Below are positions 1 to 8,800 of a DNA stretch of 64,000 nt, piece by piece. Each line of letters starts with the position of its first letter. Position 1 is the first letter of the stretch. The DNA lies in NCBI RefSeq assembly GCF_900112865.1, contig NZ_FONH01000004.1, positions 1-64,000 on the forward strand, read 5' to 3'. The notes under the pieces were generated by a model. It was not told the origin of the DNA. It made no database searches and saw only the letters and a program-made list of their open reading frames with translations. Position numbers and translations under genes: made by a program. This DNA is from Dyella marensis. GTDB taxonomy: Bacteria > Pseudomonadota > Gammaproteobacteria > Xanthomonadales > Rhodanobacteraceae.

Positions 1-21
1 GCTCTTAGGCCATTTCTTTTT

Positions 22-58
22 GGTTACTTTTGCTTTGGGCCAGCAAAGAAAAAGTAAC
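22..58. repeat. imperfect inverted repeat at window edge
   Basis: The segment reads GTTACTTTTGCTTTGG followed after two bases by a near-complementary arm ending AAAGAAAAAGTAAC. It is an imperfect hairpin downstream of the rapA stop codon. The rest of 1-190 holds only this and the palindrome at 143-162. No gene was seen in the stretch. Confidence 0.5.
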
Positions 59-142
59 TCGGGCGCCGGCAGGCGTCCGAAATGCCCGCTGCATAAGCGG
101 CCAGGTCACCGGATCGCGACCATCAGGCGATACGGAAACTGG

Positions 143-162
143 ATTCCGGCCTGCGCCGGAAT
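143..162. repeat. short palindrome downstream of rapA
   Basis: ATTCCGGC-CTGC-GCCGGAAT is a perfect 8-bp stem with a 4-base loop, lying 29 bases past the rapA stop codon on the minus strand. The same CCGGCCTGCGCCGG core recurs at 23442-23467, so this is probably a dispersed repeat. It could also act as a transcription terminator or mRNA stabiliser, although no T-run follows. Confidence 0.55.
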
Positions 163-190
163 GACGAGCAAAGGGTGCGCCAGCACCCCC

Positions 191-3031
191 TCAGCGGAGC
201 GCCAGAAAATCCGGGCTCACCACAAAGCGCACCGCGTCCAATCGCAACCGCGCCTGCGGCAGCGCCTCCAGCAGCGCCGTGCGCTCGGCTGCGGCAGCCG
301 CAATCTCCCCTTCGCCAATGGCCGGATTAACCGCGCGCAGCGCCAACAACCGCGACAGATCCGCATCCAGTGCAGCGGTCGCCTCCGCCACCGCCGCGTC
401 GATGTCGCCCCTGGCGCGCTCGCTCGCGAGCTCCTCCGCCTTCTCCAGCATCGGCGGCACCAGCTTCGCAAGGAACTTGCGATACCGCGGCACCTCGATA
501 TTGCGGTCCGCCGCCTTGCGCAACGCAATGTCGCTCGGCTGGAAACCCGCGCGCTCGGCCAGACGCGTATCGACGGTGACCTGCACCGGCAGCACGGGCA
601 GGAAGCGTTCGGCGTCAAGCTTGCGATCGGCCACGCACTCGAGCAGGTACACCGCCTGCAGCAGCGCCGTGCGCGGCGGCAAGGCGTCGTCCACCAGGAA
701 GGCCGCATTGCCGTCCTCGCCGGTGAGCACCAGGTCCAGCGCGCCGGCGGCCATCGGATGATCCAGGCGCAGCAGCGGCAGGTCCTCGCGGGCCAGCGCC
801 ACCTCGCGGGCGAAGGTCACCGCCACGGGGCCTTCGGCGAAGCCGGGCAGGGCGTCGGTGGAGAGGTATTGCGGGTCGAGCAGCAGCACCTTGCTGCTCA
901 GCTCCTCGGCATGGATGCCGAACTGTTCGAGCAGGCGCTGGATGAAATCGTCGCGGCCCGGATCGTGATCCTCGCGGGTGAAGGCCTGCTGCAATTCGTC
1001 GGCGTGCAGGTCGCGGCTGGCCGCCAGTTCCAGCAGGTGATCGCGGCCGTCGCGGATCAGCGCGGCCATTTCCTCGTGGCTGGCGCGCGTCTCGGCCAGC
1101 AGCACGTCCAGTTCCTGGTCGCGGTTGTCGTCGCCGCGCGCGTGCTCGTCGGCCAGGCGCGCCAGCGGCTCGCCGTAGCGGCGCAGCAGTTCGCGGCCGT
1201 CGGCGGGGCTGTGGCGGAAGGCGTCGACGCCTTCGTCGTACCAGCGCGCCAGCACGTGCTGCGCGCTGTCGGCGACGGCGAGGATGTGGATGCTGATGTC
1301 GTGCTTCTGGCCGATGCGGTCCAGGCGGCCGATGCGCTGCTCGAGCAGATCCGGATCCAGCGGCAGGTCCCACAGCACCAGGCGGTGGGCGAACTGGAAG
1401 TTGCGGCCTTCCGAGCCGATCTCCGAGCAGATCAGCAGGCGCGCGCCGTCCGGCTGGGCGAAATACGCCGCGTTGCGGTCGCGCTGCACGATGCCGAGGC
1501 CTTCGTGGAAGCGCGCCACGCCGACGCCGCTCTTCGTGCGCAGCGCTTCTTCCAGCGCCAGTACCTTGGCCTGGCTGCGGCAGATCAGCAGAAATTTGTC
1601 CTGCGGATGCGCGTCCAGCAGTGTCACCAGCGCGTCGATGCGCGGATCGAGCGAGTAATCCGGCTCCAGCGGCGGCGAGGGCTGCTGGATGTCGGCATGG
1701 AACTCGGCCAGCAGCGCCTGGCGGCCACCCTCGCCGAGCAGGCCGGCATCCAGCAGGTGCCACACCGGCAGGCGCTGCGGGAAGCCGCCGATGCCGGCGC
1801 GGCGGTTGCGGAACATCGCGCGGCCGGTGCCATGGCGGTCGATCAGCGCGGCGAGCAGTTCGCGCGCATGCGCGGGCTTGGTGGTGTCGGCCAGATGCGC
1901 GAGCAGGGCCTCGTCGCCGGCGAAGGCCTCGCGCAGGCGGGCCAGCTGCGTATCGTCCAGCGGCTCGCCGTCGAGCAGGCGGTCGGCGATGCGCGACAGC
2001 TCCTGGAAGCGGTCGGCCTCGCCCAAGTAGCTGGCGAGATCGCTGTAGCGCTGCGGGTCGAGCAGGCGCAGGCGGGCAAAGTGGCCGCTGCGGCCGAGCT
2101 GCTCGGGCGTGGCCGTGAGCAGGATCACGCCCGGCGTGGCGGCGGCCAGGCGCTCCACCAGCGCATAGCGCGGGCTGGCGGCCTCGGGGCTCCAGGCCAG
2201 GTGGTGCGCTTCGTCCACCACCAGCAGGTCCCACGGCGCGGCCAGCAGCTGCTCGGCGCGCTTGGGGTTGTGTTCCAGGAAGCTGAAATCGGCGATCACC
2301 AGCTGATCGTCTTCGAACGGGTTGGCGCCGTCGCCGTTCAGGTCCAGCGACTCGCAGCGTTCCTCGTCGTAGATGGCGAAGCTGAGGTTGAAGCGGCGCA
2401 GCAGTTCGACGAACCACTGGTAGACCAGGGTGTCCGGCAGCAGCACCAGCACGCGCTGGGCGCGGCCGGTGGCCAGCTGGCGGGCCAGGATCATGCCGGC
2501 CTCGATGGTCTTGCCCAGGCCGACTTCATCGGCCAGCAGCACGCGCGGCGGGCGGCGCGAGGCGGCGATGCCGGCCACGCGCAGCTGGTGCGGCACCAGG
2601 CCGATGCGCGCGGCGCCGAGGCCCCAGGCGGCGGAGCGGCGGGCGGCGGCGCGGCGCTGCAGGCCTTCCAGGCGCAGGTCGAAGCGGGCCACCGGGTCGG
2701 TGCGGCCGCCGATCAGGCGGTCGTCGGCCTGGCTGACGCTCTGCTCGTCGTCCAGCTGGCCTTCGTGCAGCTCGCGGCCCTCGCCGCGGTAGATCAGCAG
2801 GTCTTCCTTGATCTCGACCCGCTCGACCAGGAAGGCGATGCCCTTGCCGGAGACGCGCTGACCGGCGCGGAATTCCGCGCGCACCAGCGGCGCCGAATCC
2901 ACCGCATAGGGCCGCAGCACGCCGGCCTTGGCGAACAGCACCTGCACCCCGCGTCCCTCCACCCGCAGCACCGTGCCCAGGCCCAGCTCAGGTTCGGCGG
3001 TGGAGATCCAACGTTGGCCTGGTACGAACAT
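191..3031 (-). CDS. rapA: RNA polymerase-associated helicase-like ATPase RapA
   Basis: The 946-residue product matches RapA/HepA, a SWI2/SNF2-type ATPase that recycles RNA polymerase stalled after transcription. E. coli RapA is 968 residues, so this is full length. The N-terminus MFVPGQRWIS fits the Tudor-like domain. The Walker A motif DEVGLGKT is at about residues 168-175 and the DEAH box at 273-276. The helicase C-terminal part includes EQRIGRLDRIGQ, typical of Snf2 motif VI, and a RapA-specific C-terminal domain follows. The start was chosen because the family begins directly with a Pro-Gly-Gln-Arg-Trp motif. It is transcribed away from the pilin genes. A very long open frame on the opposite strand is a G+C artefact. 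Confidence 0.95.
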   Translation of the reverse strand: MFVPGQRWISTAEPELGLGTVLRVEGRGVQVLFAKAGVLRPYAVDSAPLVRAEFRAGQRVSGKGIAFLVERVEIKEDLLIYRGEGRELHEGQLDDEQSVSQADDRLIGGRTDPVARFDLRLEGLQRRAAARRSAAWGLGAARIGLVPHQLRVAGIAASRRPPRVLLADEVGLGKTIEAGMILARQLATGRAQRVLVLLPDTLVYQWFVELLRRFNLSFAIYDEERCESLDLNGDGANPFEDDQLVIADFSFLEHNPKRAEQLLAAPWDLLVVDEAHHLAWSPEAASPRYALVERLAAATPGVILLTATPEQLGRSGHFARLRLLDPQRYSDLASYLGEADRFQELSRIADRLLDGEPLDDTQLARLREAFAGDEALLAHLADTTKPAHARELLAALIDRHGTGRAMFRNRRAGIGGFPQRLPVWHLLDAGLLGEGGRQALLAEFHADIQQPSPPLEPDYSLDPRIDALVTLLDAHPQDKFLLICRSQAKVLALEEALRTKSGVGVARFHEGLGIVQRDRNAAYFAQPDGARLLICSEIGSEGRNFQFAHRLVLWDLPLDPDLLEQRIGRLDRIGQKHDISIHILAVADSAQHVLARWYDEGVDAFRHSPADGRELLRRYGEPLARLADEHARGDDNRDQELDVLLAETRASHEEMAALIRDGRDHLLELAASRDLHADELQQAFTREDHDPGRDDFIQRLLEQFGIHAEELSSKVLLLDPQYLSTDALPGFAEGPVAVTFAREVALAREDLPLLRLDHPMAAGALDLVLTGEDGNAAFLVDDALPPRTALLQAVYLLECVADRKLDAERFLPVLPVQVTVDTRLAERAGFQPSDIALRKAADRNIEVPRYRKFLAKLVPPMLEKAEELASERARGDIDAAVAEATAALDADLSRLLALRAVNPAIGEGEIAAAAAERTALLEALPQARLRLDAVRFVVSPDFLALR

Positions 3032-3148
3032 CGTGCGCTGCTTTTTCGGCGAATCGGGTCGGTGATTATCCGCTCACGCGGGGCGGATGCCTAGGGAAAC
3101 GGGTTTCGAGGCCGCGCGGTACCCCATGAGCCGGCCCGCGTACTGATC

Positions 3149-3165
3149 GCAAAGCAAGGCTTTGC
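3149..3165. repeat. stem-loop between rapA and pilV1
   Basis: GCAAAGC-AAG-GCTTTGC is a perfect 7-bp stem with a 3-base loop in the 228-bp region between the divergent rapA and pilV genes. It may be a regulatory site or an mRNA leader structure. No convincing sigma-70 promoter was found beside it. Confidence 0.4.
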
Positions 3166-3259
3166 GCTCGTCGGAAAGCTGCTTCCATTCGTCGGACTTC
3201 GCTTGGCCCGATCGATGCGTCGCGTGGAAAGTCGCTCCCATCTCAAGGGGAACGACCTC

Positions 3260-3817
3260 ATGCCTGCCGTATTGCGCCAGCGTGGCGTATCGCTGATCGA
3301 AGTGCTGATGGCCGTGCTGATCTTCAGCGTGGGCCTGCTCGGCGTGGCCGGGCTGATGGTGATGGCGACGCGCTCCAACCACTCGGCTTACCAGCGCACG
3401 CAGGCGATCTTCCTGGCGGACAGCATGGCCGATCGCATGAGTGCCAACCCGGTAGGCGTATGGAGCGGGTTCTACGAAACGCCGGGCAGCTATGCCTCGC
3501 TGGGCAGTGCAGAGAACGATTGCAGCGCCGGCTGCACGCCGAAGGAACTGGCCGAAGCCGATCTGCGCATATGGCGGCGCCAGCTGATTACCTTGCTGCC
3601 GAACGACGAGACGACCTGGGGCACCATCCGCTGCTACAACGGCCCGGCCGGATACGCGCCGAAGGGCTGGACGCCGGCAACCGCTACCGCGCCGGCCGAC
3701 CGCGGCCAGCTGGCCATGCGTCCGCCGTATGGCGGGATGTGCTGGCTGTATGTGAGATGGAACGAGCGTGCTCACGACGGCATGGTCAGGACTTTCGTGC
3801 GGACGTTCCAGCCATGA
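3260..3817 (+). CDS. pilV: type IV pilus minor pilin PilV (copy 1)
   Basis: The 185-residue product has a prepilin leader ending RQRG followed by VSLIEV, with the Glu at +5 needed for PilD processing and assembly, then a hydrophobic helix. PilV is a minor pilin that helps prime pilus assembly at the inner membrane. The start at 3260 follows AAGGGG at 3245-3250. An upstream in-frame ATG at 3203 would extend the leader implausibly. It opens the first of two tandem minor-pilin operons, and its stop overlaps the pilW start (ATGA). The N-terminal half is strongly similar to copy 2 at 10977. Confidence 0.93.
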   Translation: MPAVLRQRGVSLIEVLMAVLIFSVGLLGVAGLMVMATRSNHSAYQRTQAIFLADSMADRMSANPVGVWSGFYETPGSYASLGSAENDCSAGCTPKELAEADLRIWRRQLITLLPNDETTWGTIRCYNGPAGYAPKGWTPATATAPADRGQLAMRPPYGGMCWLYVRWNERAHDGMVRTFVRTFQP

Positions 3818-5187
3818 GGGGGCCTGCGCATTCGTTGGCTTCGGCTCGTGACACGCAGGCCGGCCTCACTCTTATCGAACTCATGGTGGCGATGGGGCTG
3901 GGGTTGATCGTGACCGTAGGCGTGGTGGCGATCTTCCAGTCCACGTCATCGAGCAACCGGGCGCAGACGCAGCTGGCGCGGCTGCAGGAAGAAGGGCGCT
4001 TCGCGGTGACGCGGATGAAGCGCGACCTGGAAAAGGCCAATGGCCTGTACTGCAATAACTCCGGCGGCGCGGCCAGGCCGGCAGAGGCATCGCAGCTGTA
4101 TCTGGATGGACTGCGTGCGCCGGTCGTGTACAGCAAGTACTTTCAGGTCGATATCTTCGACGTAACCACGTATTTCGGTACGACCAGCGGCAGCAACACC
4201 TATCCGGCCGAGCCGACCGCGCCGTACTCGATGCCGTCATACCTGTTCATGCGCGGCTACGACTGCGGCCTCACCGCCGCCAGCTGCAAACCTGTGGATC
4301 CAGGAGCGTATTCGTGGGGACCCAGTCGCATCCCCAACATGGGTAAGGCCGTGAACAGCCGTGTGATCGGCACTGACGTGATCACCGTGCGCTACCTCGA
4401 TCCCGATCGTGGCTGGGCGATCGGCGGCTCGGGTACATCGATCGCCACCGTTCCTTCAACGGGTGCGATCGACAGCATCACCCTCAGGCCGCTGCCCGGC
4501 GAACCGCCGGTCACTGACTACGCCAACGCTACGGTGATGCTGGCCGACTGCTCCGGTGCGCAGGTGTTCCACATGGGACGGAGCGGTTCACAGCTGTGGT
4601 TCACCGGGTACACCTTCGCCAGGCCCGTGCTGCCGCGATCGATGTCGGCGCCGAAGCTGTTCAACTTCGGAAGCAGTTTCCACGCCGTCACCTATTACGT
4701 GAAGGTGGTGGACAACGGCAACGGCCAGACCACCGGTGCGCTGGTACGCCGGATGGACGGCGGCCCGAAATACATGGGTTGGGGCGGCTGGCGCGGCACC
4801 GAGGAGGAGCTGGTACGCGGCGTCGAACGCCTGGACTTCCGCTATGGCATCCAGGATGCGCACGGCAAGGTGCGCTACGTCACCGCTGATGTGGTGGACG
4901 CGGGCAAGGGTATTCCCTGTCCGCCGGGCGAGCCCAATCCGATCACCACCGTCGGCTGCCTGTGGCGCGCCGTATCGAGCATCGAAGTCAACCTGGTGGT
5001 CAGCGGGCAGAACCCGCTGTACACGCTCGCGCCCGGCGAGCTGGCCTACACCTACGGCATCGACGGCAAGACCACGCCGACGGCGCCGTCGAAGCACAGG
5101 ATCAAGCCGAGCGACCAGGGCTTCCCCGAACCGATGCTGCGCCGCGAATTCACCGCGGTGGTGGCGGTGCGCAATTTCAATCCGTGA
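3814..5187 (+). CDS. pilW: type IV pilus minor pilin PilW (copy 1)
   Basis: The 457-residue product has a type IV prepilin signal (QAG before LTLIELMVAM, with Glu at +5) and a long C-terminal domain, as in PilW. PilW belongs to the minor-pilin priming complex with PilV, PilX, PilE and PilY1. The ATG at 3814 overlaps the pilV stop codon, so translation is probably coupled. An upstream extension of the open frame runs through pilV and was ignored. The product aligns with copy 2 (11570-12964) over its whole length, including the shared C-terminal phrase RREFTAVVAVRNFNP. Confidence 0.93.
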   Translation: MRGPAHSLASARDTQAGLTLIELMVAMGLGLIVTVGVVAIFQSTSSSNRAQTQLARLQEEGRFAVTRMKRDLEKANGLYCNNSGGAARPAEASQLYLDGLRAPVVYSKYFQVDIFDVTTYFGTTSGSNTYPAEPTAPYSMPSYLFMRGYDCGLTAASCKPVDPGAYSWGPSRIPNMGKAVNSRVIGTDVITVRYLDPDRGWAIGGSGTSIATVPSTGAIDSITLRPLPGEPPVTDYANATVMLADCSGAQVFHMGRSGSQLWFTGYTFARPVLPRSMSAPKLFNFGSSFHAVTYYVKVVDNGNGQTTGALVRRMDGGPKYMGWGGWRGTEEELVRGVERLDFRYGIQDAHGKVRYVTADVVDAGKGIPCPPGEPNPITTVGCLWRAVSSIEVNLVVSGQNPLYTLAPGELAYTYGIDGKTTPTAPSKHRIKPSDQGFPEPMLRREFTAVVAVRNFNP

Positions 5188-5213
5188 CGCCCGTTGCTAC
5201 GCGGAGAAATCAC

Positions 5214-5861
5214 ATGACGAACGCAGATTCAAACCGTCGGCTGCCACGCGCAGCACATCAGCGCGGCGTGGTGCTGATGGTCGCGCTGATCTTCCTGCTG
5301 CTGCTGACCATCCTCGGCGTGGGCGCGTCCGGCCGCTCGCTGCTGCAGGAACGCATGGCCGGCGCCCTGCGCAGCGCCAGCCTGGCCGACGCGACGGCGC
5401 AGACGACGCTGCGCGGGGTGGAGTGGAAGCTGTGGTCCGGCGCGGCCCAATCCACTGCAACGCCGCTGCTGTGCGGCGCCGGAGCGCTGGATGGCAGCTG
5501 CTATCGCTACGACCCGGACAACGCCGCGCTGTACGGCCCCGACGGGGTCGTGACCCGATTTCGCAAGAGCACGGAATGGGTGACGACCGGTGCGGCCACC
5601 TACAAGGGAGCGGACAACAACACCGACTTTGCCGCGCCGAAGGACGGCCTGGCGAACAACCCGGTCTACATCGTCGAAGACCTGGGCGTGGAATCGCTGC
5701 CGGGTACGAGCGGCGGGCAGCACGAATCGGGCGCCACCGGCGCGGGCAGCAGTACGGCAGGCGCCAGCCGCCATATGTATCGCATCACCGCGCGGGCGAC
5801 CGGCGCGGACGTCAACACGGTGCGGGTGATGGAAAGCACCTTTGCCGCCAAGAGCAACTGA
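5214..5861 (+). CDS. pilX: type IV pilus assembly protein PilX (copy 1)
   Basis: The 215-residue product starts with a short basic leader, HQRG, followed by VVLMVALIFLLLLTILG. Position +5 is Val rather than Glu, as is usual for PilX/GspK-type pseudopilins that cap the fibre tip. GGAG at 5202-5205 is the ribosome binding site. It sits between pilW and pilY1, in the usual order, and parallels copy 2 at 13002. The conserved end VRVMESTFAAKSN is identical in both copies. Confidence 0.92.
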   Translation: MTNADSNRRLPRAAHQRGVVLMVALIFLLLLTILGVGASGRSLLQERMAGALRSASLADATAQTTLRGVEWKLWSGAAQSTATPLLCGAGALDGSCYRYDPDNAALYGPDGVVTRFRKSTEWVTTGAATYKGADNNTDFAAPKDGLANNPVYIVEDLGVESLPGTSGGQHESGATGAGSSTAGASRHMYRITARATGADVNTVRVMESTFAAKSN

Positions 5862-5893
5862 GCAAGCGTGCCTTCGGGCCGGGGTTATCCAGC

Positions 5894-8800
5894 ATGCGTG
5901 TTTTTCCTTTCATATCCATACGCGGCAAGGCAGCCGCGGTGCTTGGCCTGCTTCTGCTGGGCGGCGTGCCCGTACCGACAGCCGACGCACAGTCAGTGGA
6001 ACTCAGTCCCGCGCCGCCGAACCTGGTGCAGGGGCGGGTAGCGCCGAACATCGTGGTGACCTTCGATAATTCGCGGCCGATGTTCAGAACCTATTCGCCG
6101 CAATCGCGCCCGTTCGACTTCGGTGACTGGAATGGCCCTTGGAAATGTGCCGGCGTGATCGATCCGCGGATTACCGATCCGGCGGACATCCGCTCACATT
6201 CGATGAATAGCGTGTATTACAACCCGACGGTGCGATATGTGTCGCCGCTCAGGAGCAGCATTCCGCTTCGCGATGCCGATCCGAAGATGGTGCCAGATGA
6301 GGGGGTGGCGGCAAATCGTCCGCGCCAACCGCTGGGAATGTCTGCTTCTCCCGTTTACTACGAAAGCCGGATGGGCACGGATTCGAATGGCTTGAATCCG
6401 GACGGCAGGTGGCAGATTCGTAATTCTTCGACCAATTTGCTTGCCCGGCGAACGGTGGAGGCCATACCCAAAACGATCGTTACACAGGTGAAAGATTACA
6501 AGTATGACCACTATTATTTATGCCCGACCTTTTCAAATGCGGGATTGACCGTTTTTGGCGAGCATATTCTCGACAATTTAACGATTGCTCCATGGAGCAA
6601 TCCTCGGCCTGGCGCTGCAGATTATAAACTCGCCCTCGGTTGTGCTTGCCTCTCAGGCTGGGGTAACTGGACTCCCGCTTCTTCATATTCGAGGCTTGAA
6701 GATTTCCGTAGAGCTTGTAAGGGCACAACGCAATACAGGTGGGTGGAGCTTGTCGACGTCAAGAAGACCGTTTACGAGGAGAAAGTAACCGACCATCGCT
6801 GGACCTGCGGTGCGGATGCATCGTCACCTTTGCCTGGCGATGCCGGCGGCCCCTATTACTACCGTTATAAGCAATGGTCGCCCAGGATCGAGGTCGACGC
6901 CCAGGGTAAACCTACCCGCACGGGTCTGGCGCGTCTCTACGACCGGAGCAACTGGGAAGCCGTGCGCGTGGACGACACGGCGAATTTCGCCAACTGGTAC
7001 GCCTACTACCGCACCCCGAGCCTGATGATGCGCAGCGTGGTGTCGCATGCGTTCGGCCGGTTAGGCAGGGCCGTGCCGGGGACTGGGGGTGGCTTCGGCA
7101 GTCAGCTTCGCGTGGCGTGGCAGAACGTCGGGGCTGGCGACACCTTTCGGTTGCAGGGCGATGCAGTCATCGCGCCGCTCATCGACTTCCATGACCCGTT
7201 CTGCGATGCCGCGAAGGTCGACCCTGTTGCCGAGGGCCTGCAGGCCGGCAAGCGGTCGACGCCATTGAATTGCTACAACACCGCATTCTTCAACTGGCTG
7301 TTCGACGATACGAAATTTACCGATACGCCGAGTAACGAAGCCATCGCGCGCGCGCGGAGGTTTTTCGAGCGCGGCAATGGCAGCGGCGGTGCGACTGGCG
7401 ACCTGCACGATCCGTACTGGGAGCCTCCGGCACAGCCCGGCGGCGCAGGCAAGCGGCTGACCTGCCGGCAGAACTTCCACATGATCGTTACCGATTACAA
7501 CAGGCCTTACGGCGGCGAGTCGCTGGGTGCGGGCGCCAACGTCCGCACCGCGTTTTTCGGCCCGGGTCATCCGGAGAATCTGATTGGCCAGATCAAGGCA
7601 GCGCTTATCGACATCCAGGCGGGTACATCCCCGGTCACGGTCAGTGGGGCGAACCTCTCCGCGGTGAACACCTCCGTGCTGGCGCCTGGTGCGCTCGGCT
7701 TCAGCACCGGCTACGACCCGAAGGACTGGAGCGGCACCTTCCAGGCAGTCTCGTTGAGCGCAAACGGCAAGGCTTCGAACGTGGCCTGGGATGCCGGCGA
7801 CATGCTCGATAAGTCGCATCCTGCCGCGCGCAACGTTCTCACCGGTGCCCGCGACCGCGATGGCCGCGTCAAAGGCGTGGCGTTCAAGCTGGCCTACCAG
7901 CTCGACGCGGAGGCGAGGCTCCTGTTCGCCGATGTCGCGCGCAGGGCGGGAACCACCGACCAGTATTTCCTCGATTACCTGCGCGGTGACCGTGGCAAGG
8001 AGGCCACCGCGTTCCGCAAACGCAACCATCTGCTTGGCGCGATCGTCGGTTCGCAGGCGGTCCACGTAGGATACCCGTCCAGCGGCTATCGCGACAGTTG
8101 GCCGGCCAATTCGCCGGAGCAGCAGGCCCTGGCGCGCGATGCGAGCGATTGCGCCCGGCGCACGCCCTCGACGTGCAGCAGCTATGAGGCGTTCGTGAAG
8201 AATCGTCTTAATCGTAAACCAGCCGTTTACGTAGGCGCCAACGACGGCATGCTGCACGCATTCGATGCATCGATGACGAAGGACGGCTCAGGCAACGCGC
8301 CGCCTGCGGCGAGCGCCGGTCAGGAATTGTTCGCCTACGTGCCGCGCTCGGTCTACGCCAACCTGGGCAATCTCACGCTCAAGGACGGCTTCAAGTTCAT
8401 GCCCACCGTCGATGGCGTGCCGGTGACGCGCGACGTGTACTTCAGCCAGAGCACCACCACGCCGGTGGCGACCTCGCCGGGCTGGCGCACGATCCTGGTC
8501 GGGGGCCTGCGGCTGGGCGGGCGCGGGGTGTATGCGCTGGATATCACCGATCCGGCTTCGATGGATACCGGCAAGGTGTTGTGGGAGTTCAGCGCAGACA
8601 CGCCCAGGCAGAACGGGTGGAGCGATGGGCGCGCGGTCAACCCCGGCGGCGATCCGGCCAACCTGGGCTATACCTACGGCCAGCCGAACATCGGCCGGCT
8701 CAACAACGGCAGCTGGGTCGTGCTGGTGCCGGGCGGCTATTTCCCGGACTGCGGCAAGGCACCGTTCGCCGGTTGCACCACGCCGGCGCAGGTCGCCAAC

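Noticed and set aside
20-3094. 1024-codon open frame on the plus strand
   Set aside because: It lies antisense to rapA, whose motifs are unmistakable. The plus-strand translation is low-complexity and has no domain; it is a G+C codon-bias artefact.
3205-3218. Sigma-54-like GG-N10-GC upstream of pilV1
   Set aside because: Only the GG/GC dinucleotides match; the surrounding bases depart from TGGCAC-N5-TTGC, and the second operon has no equivalent.
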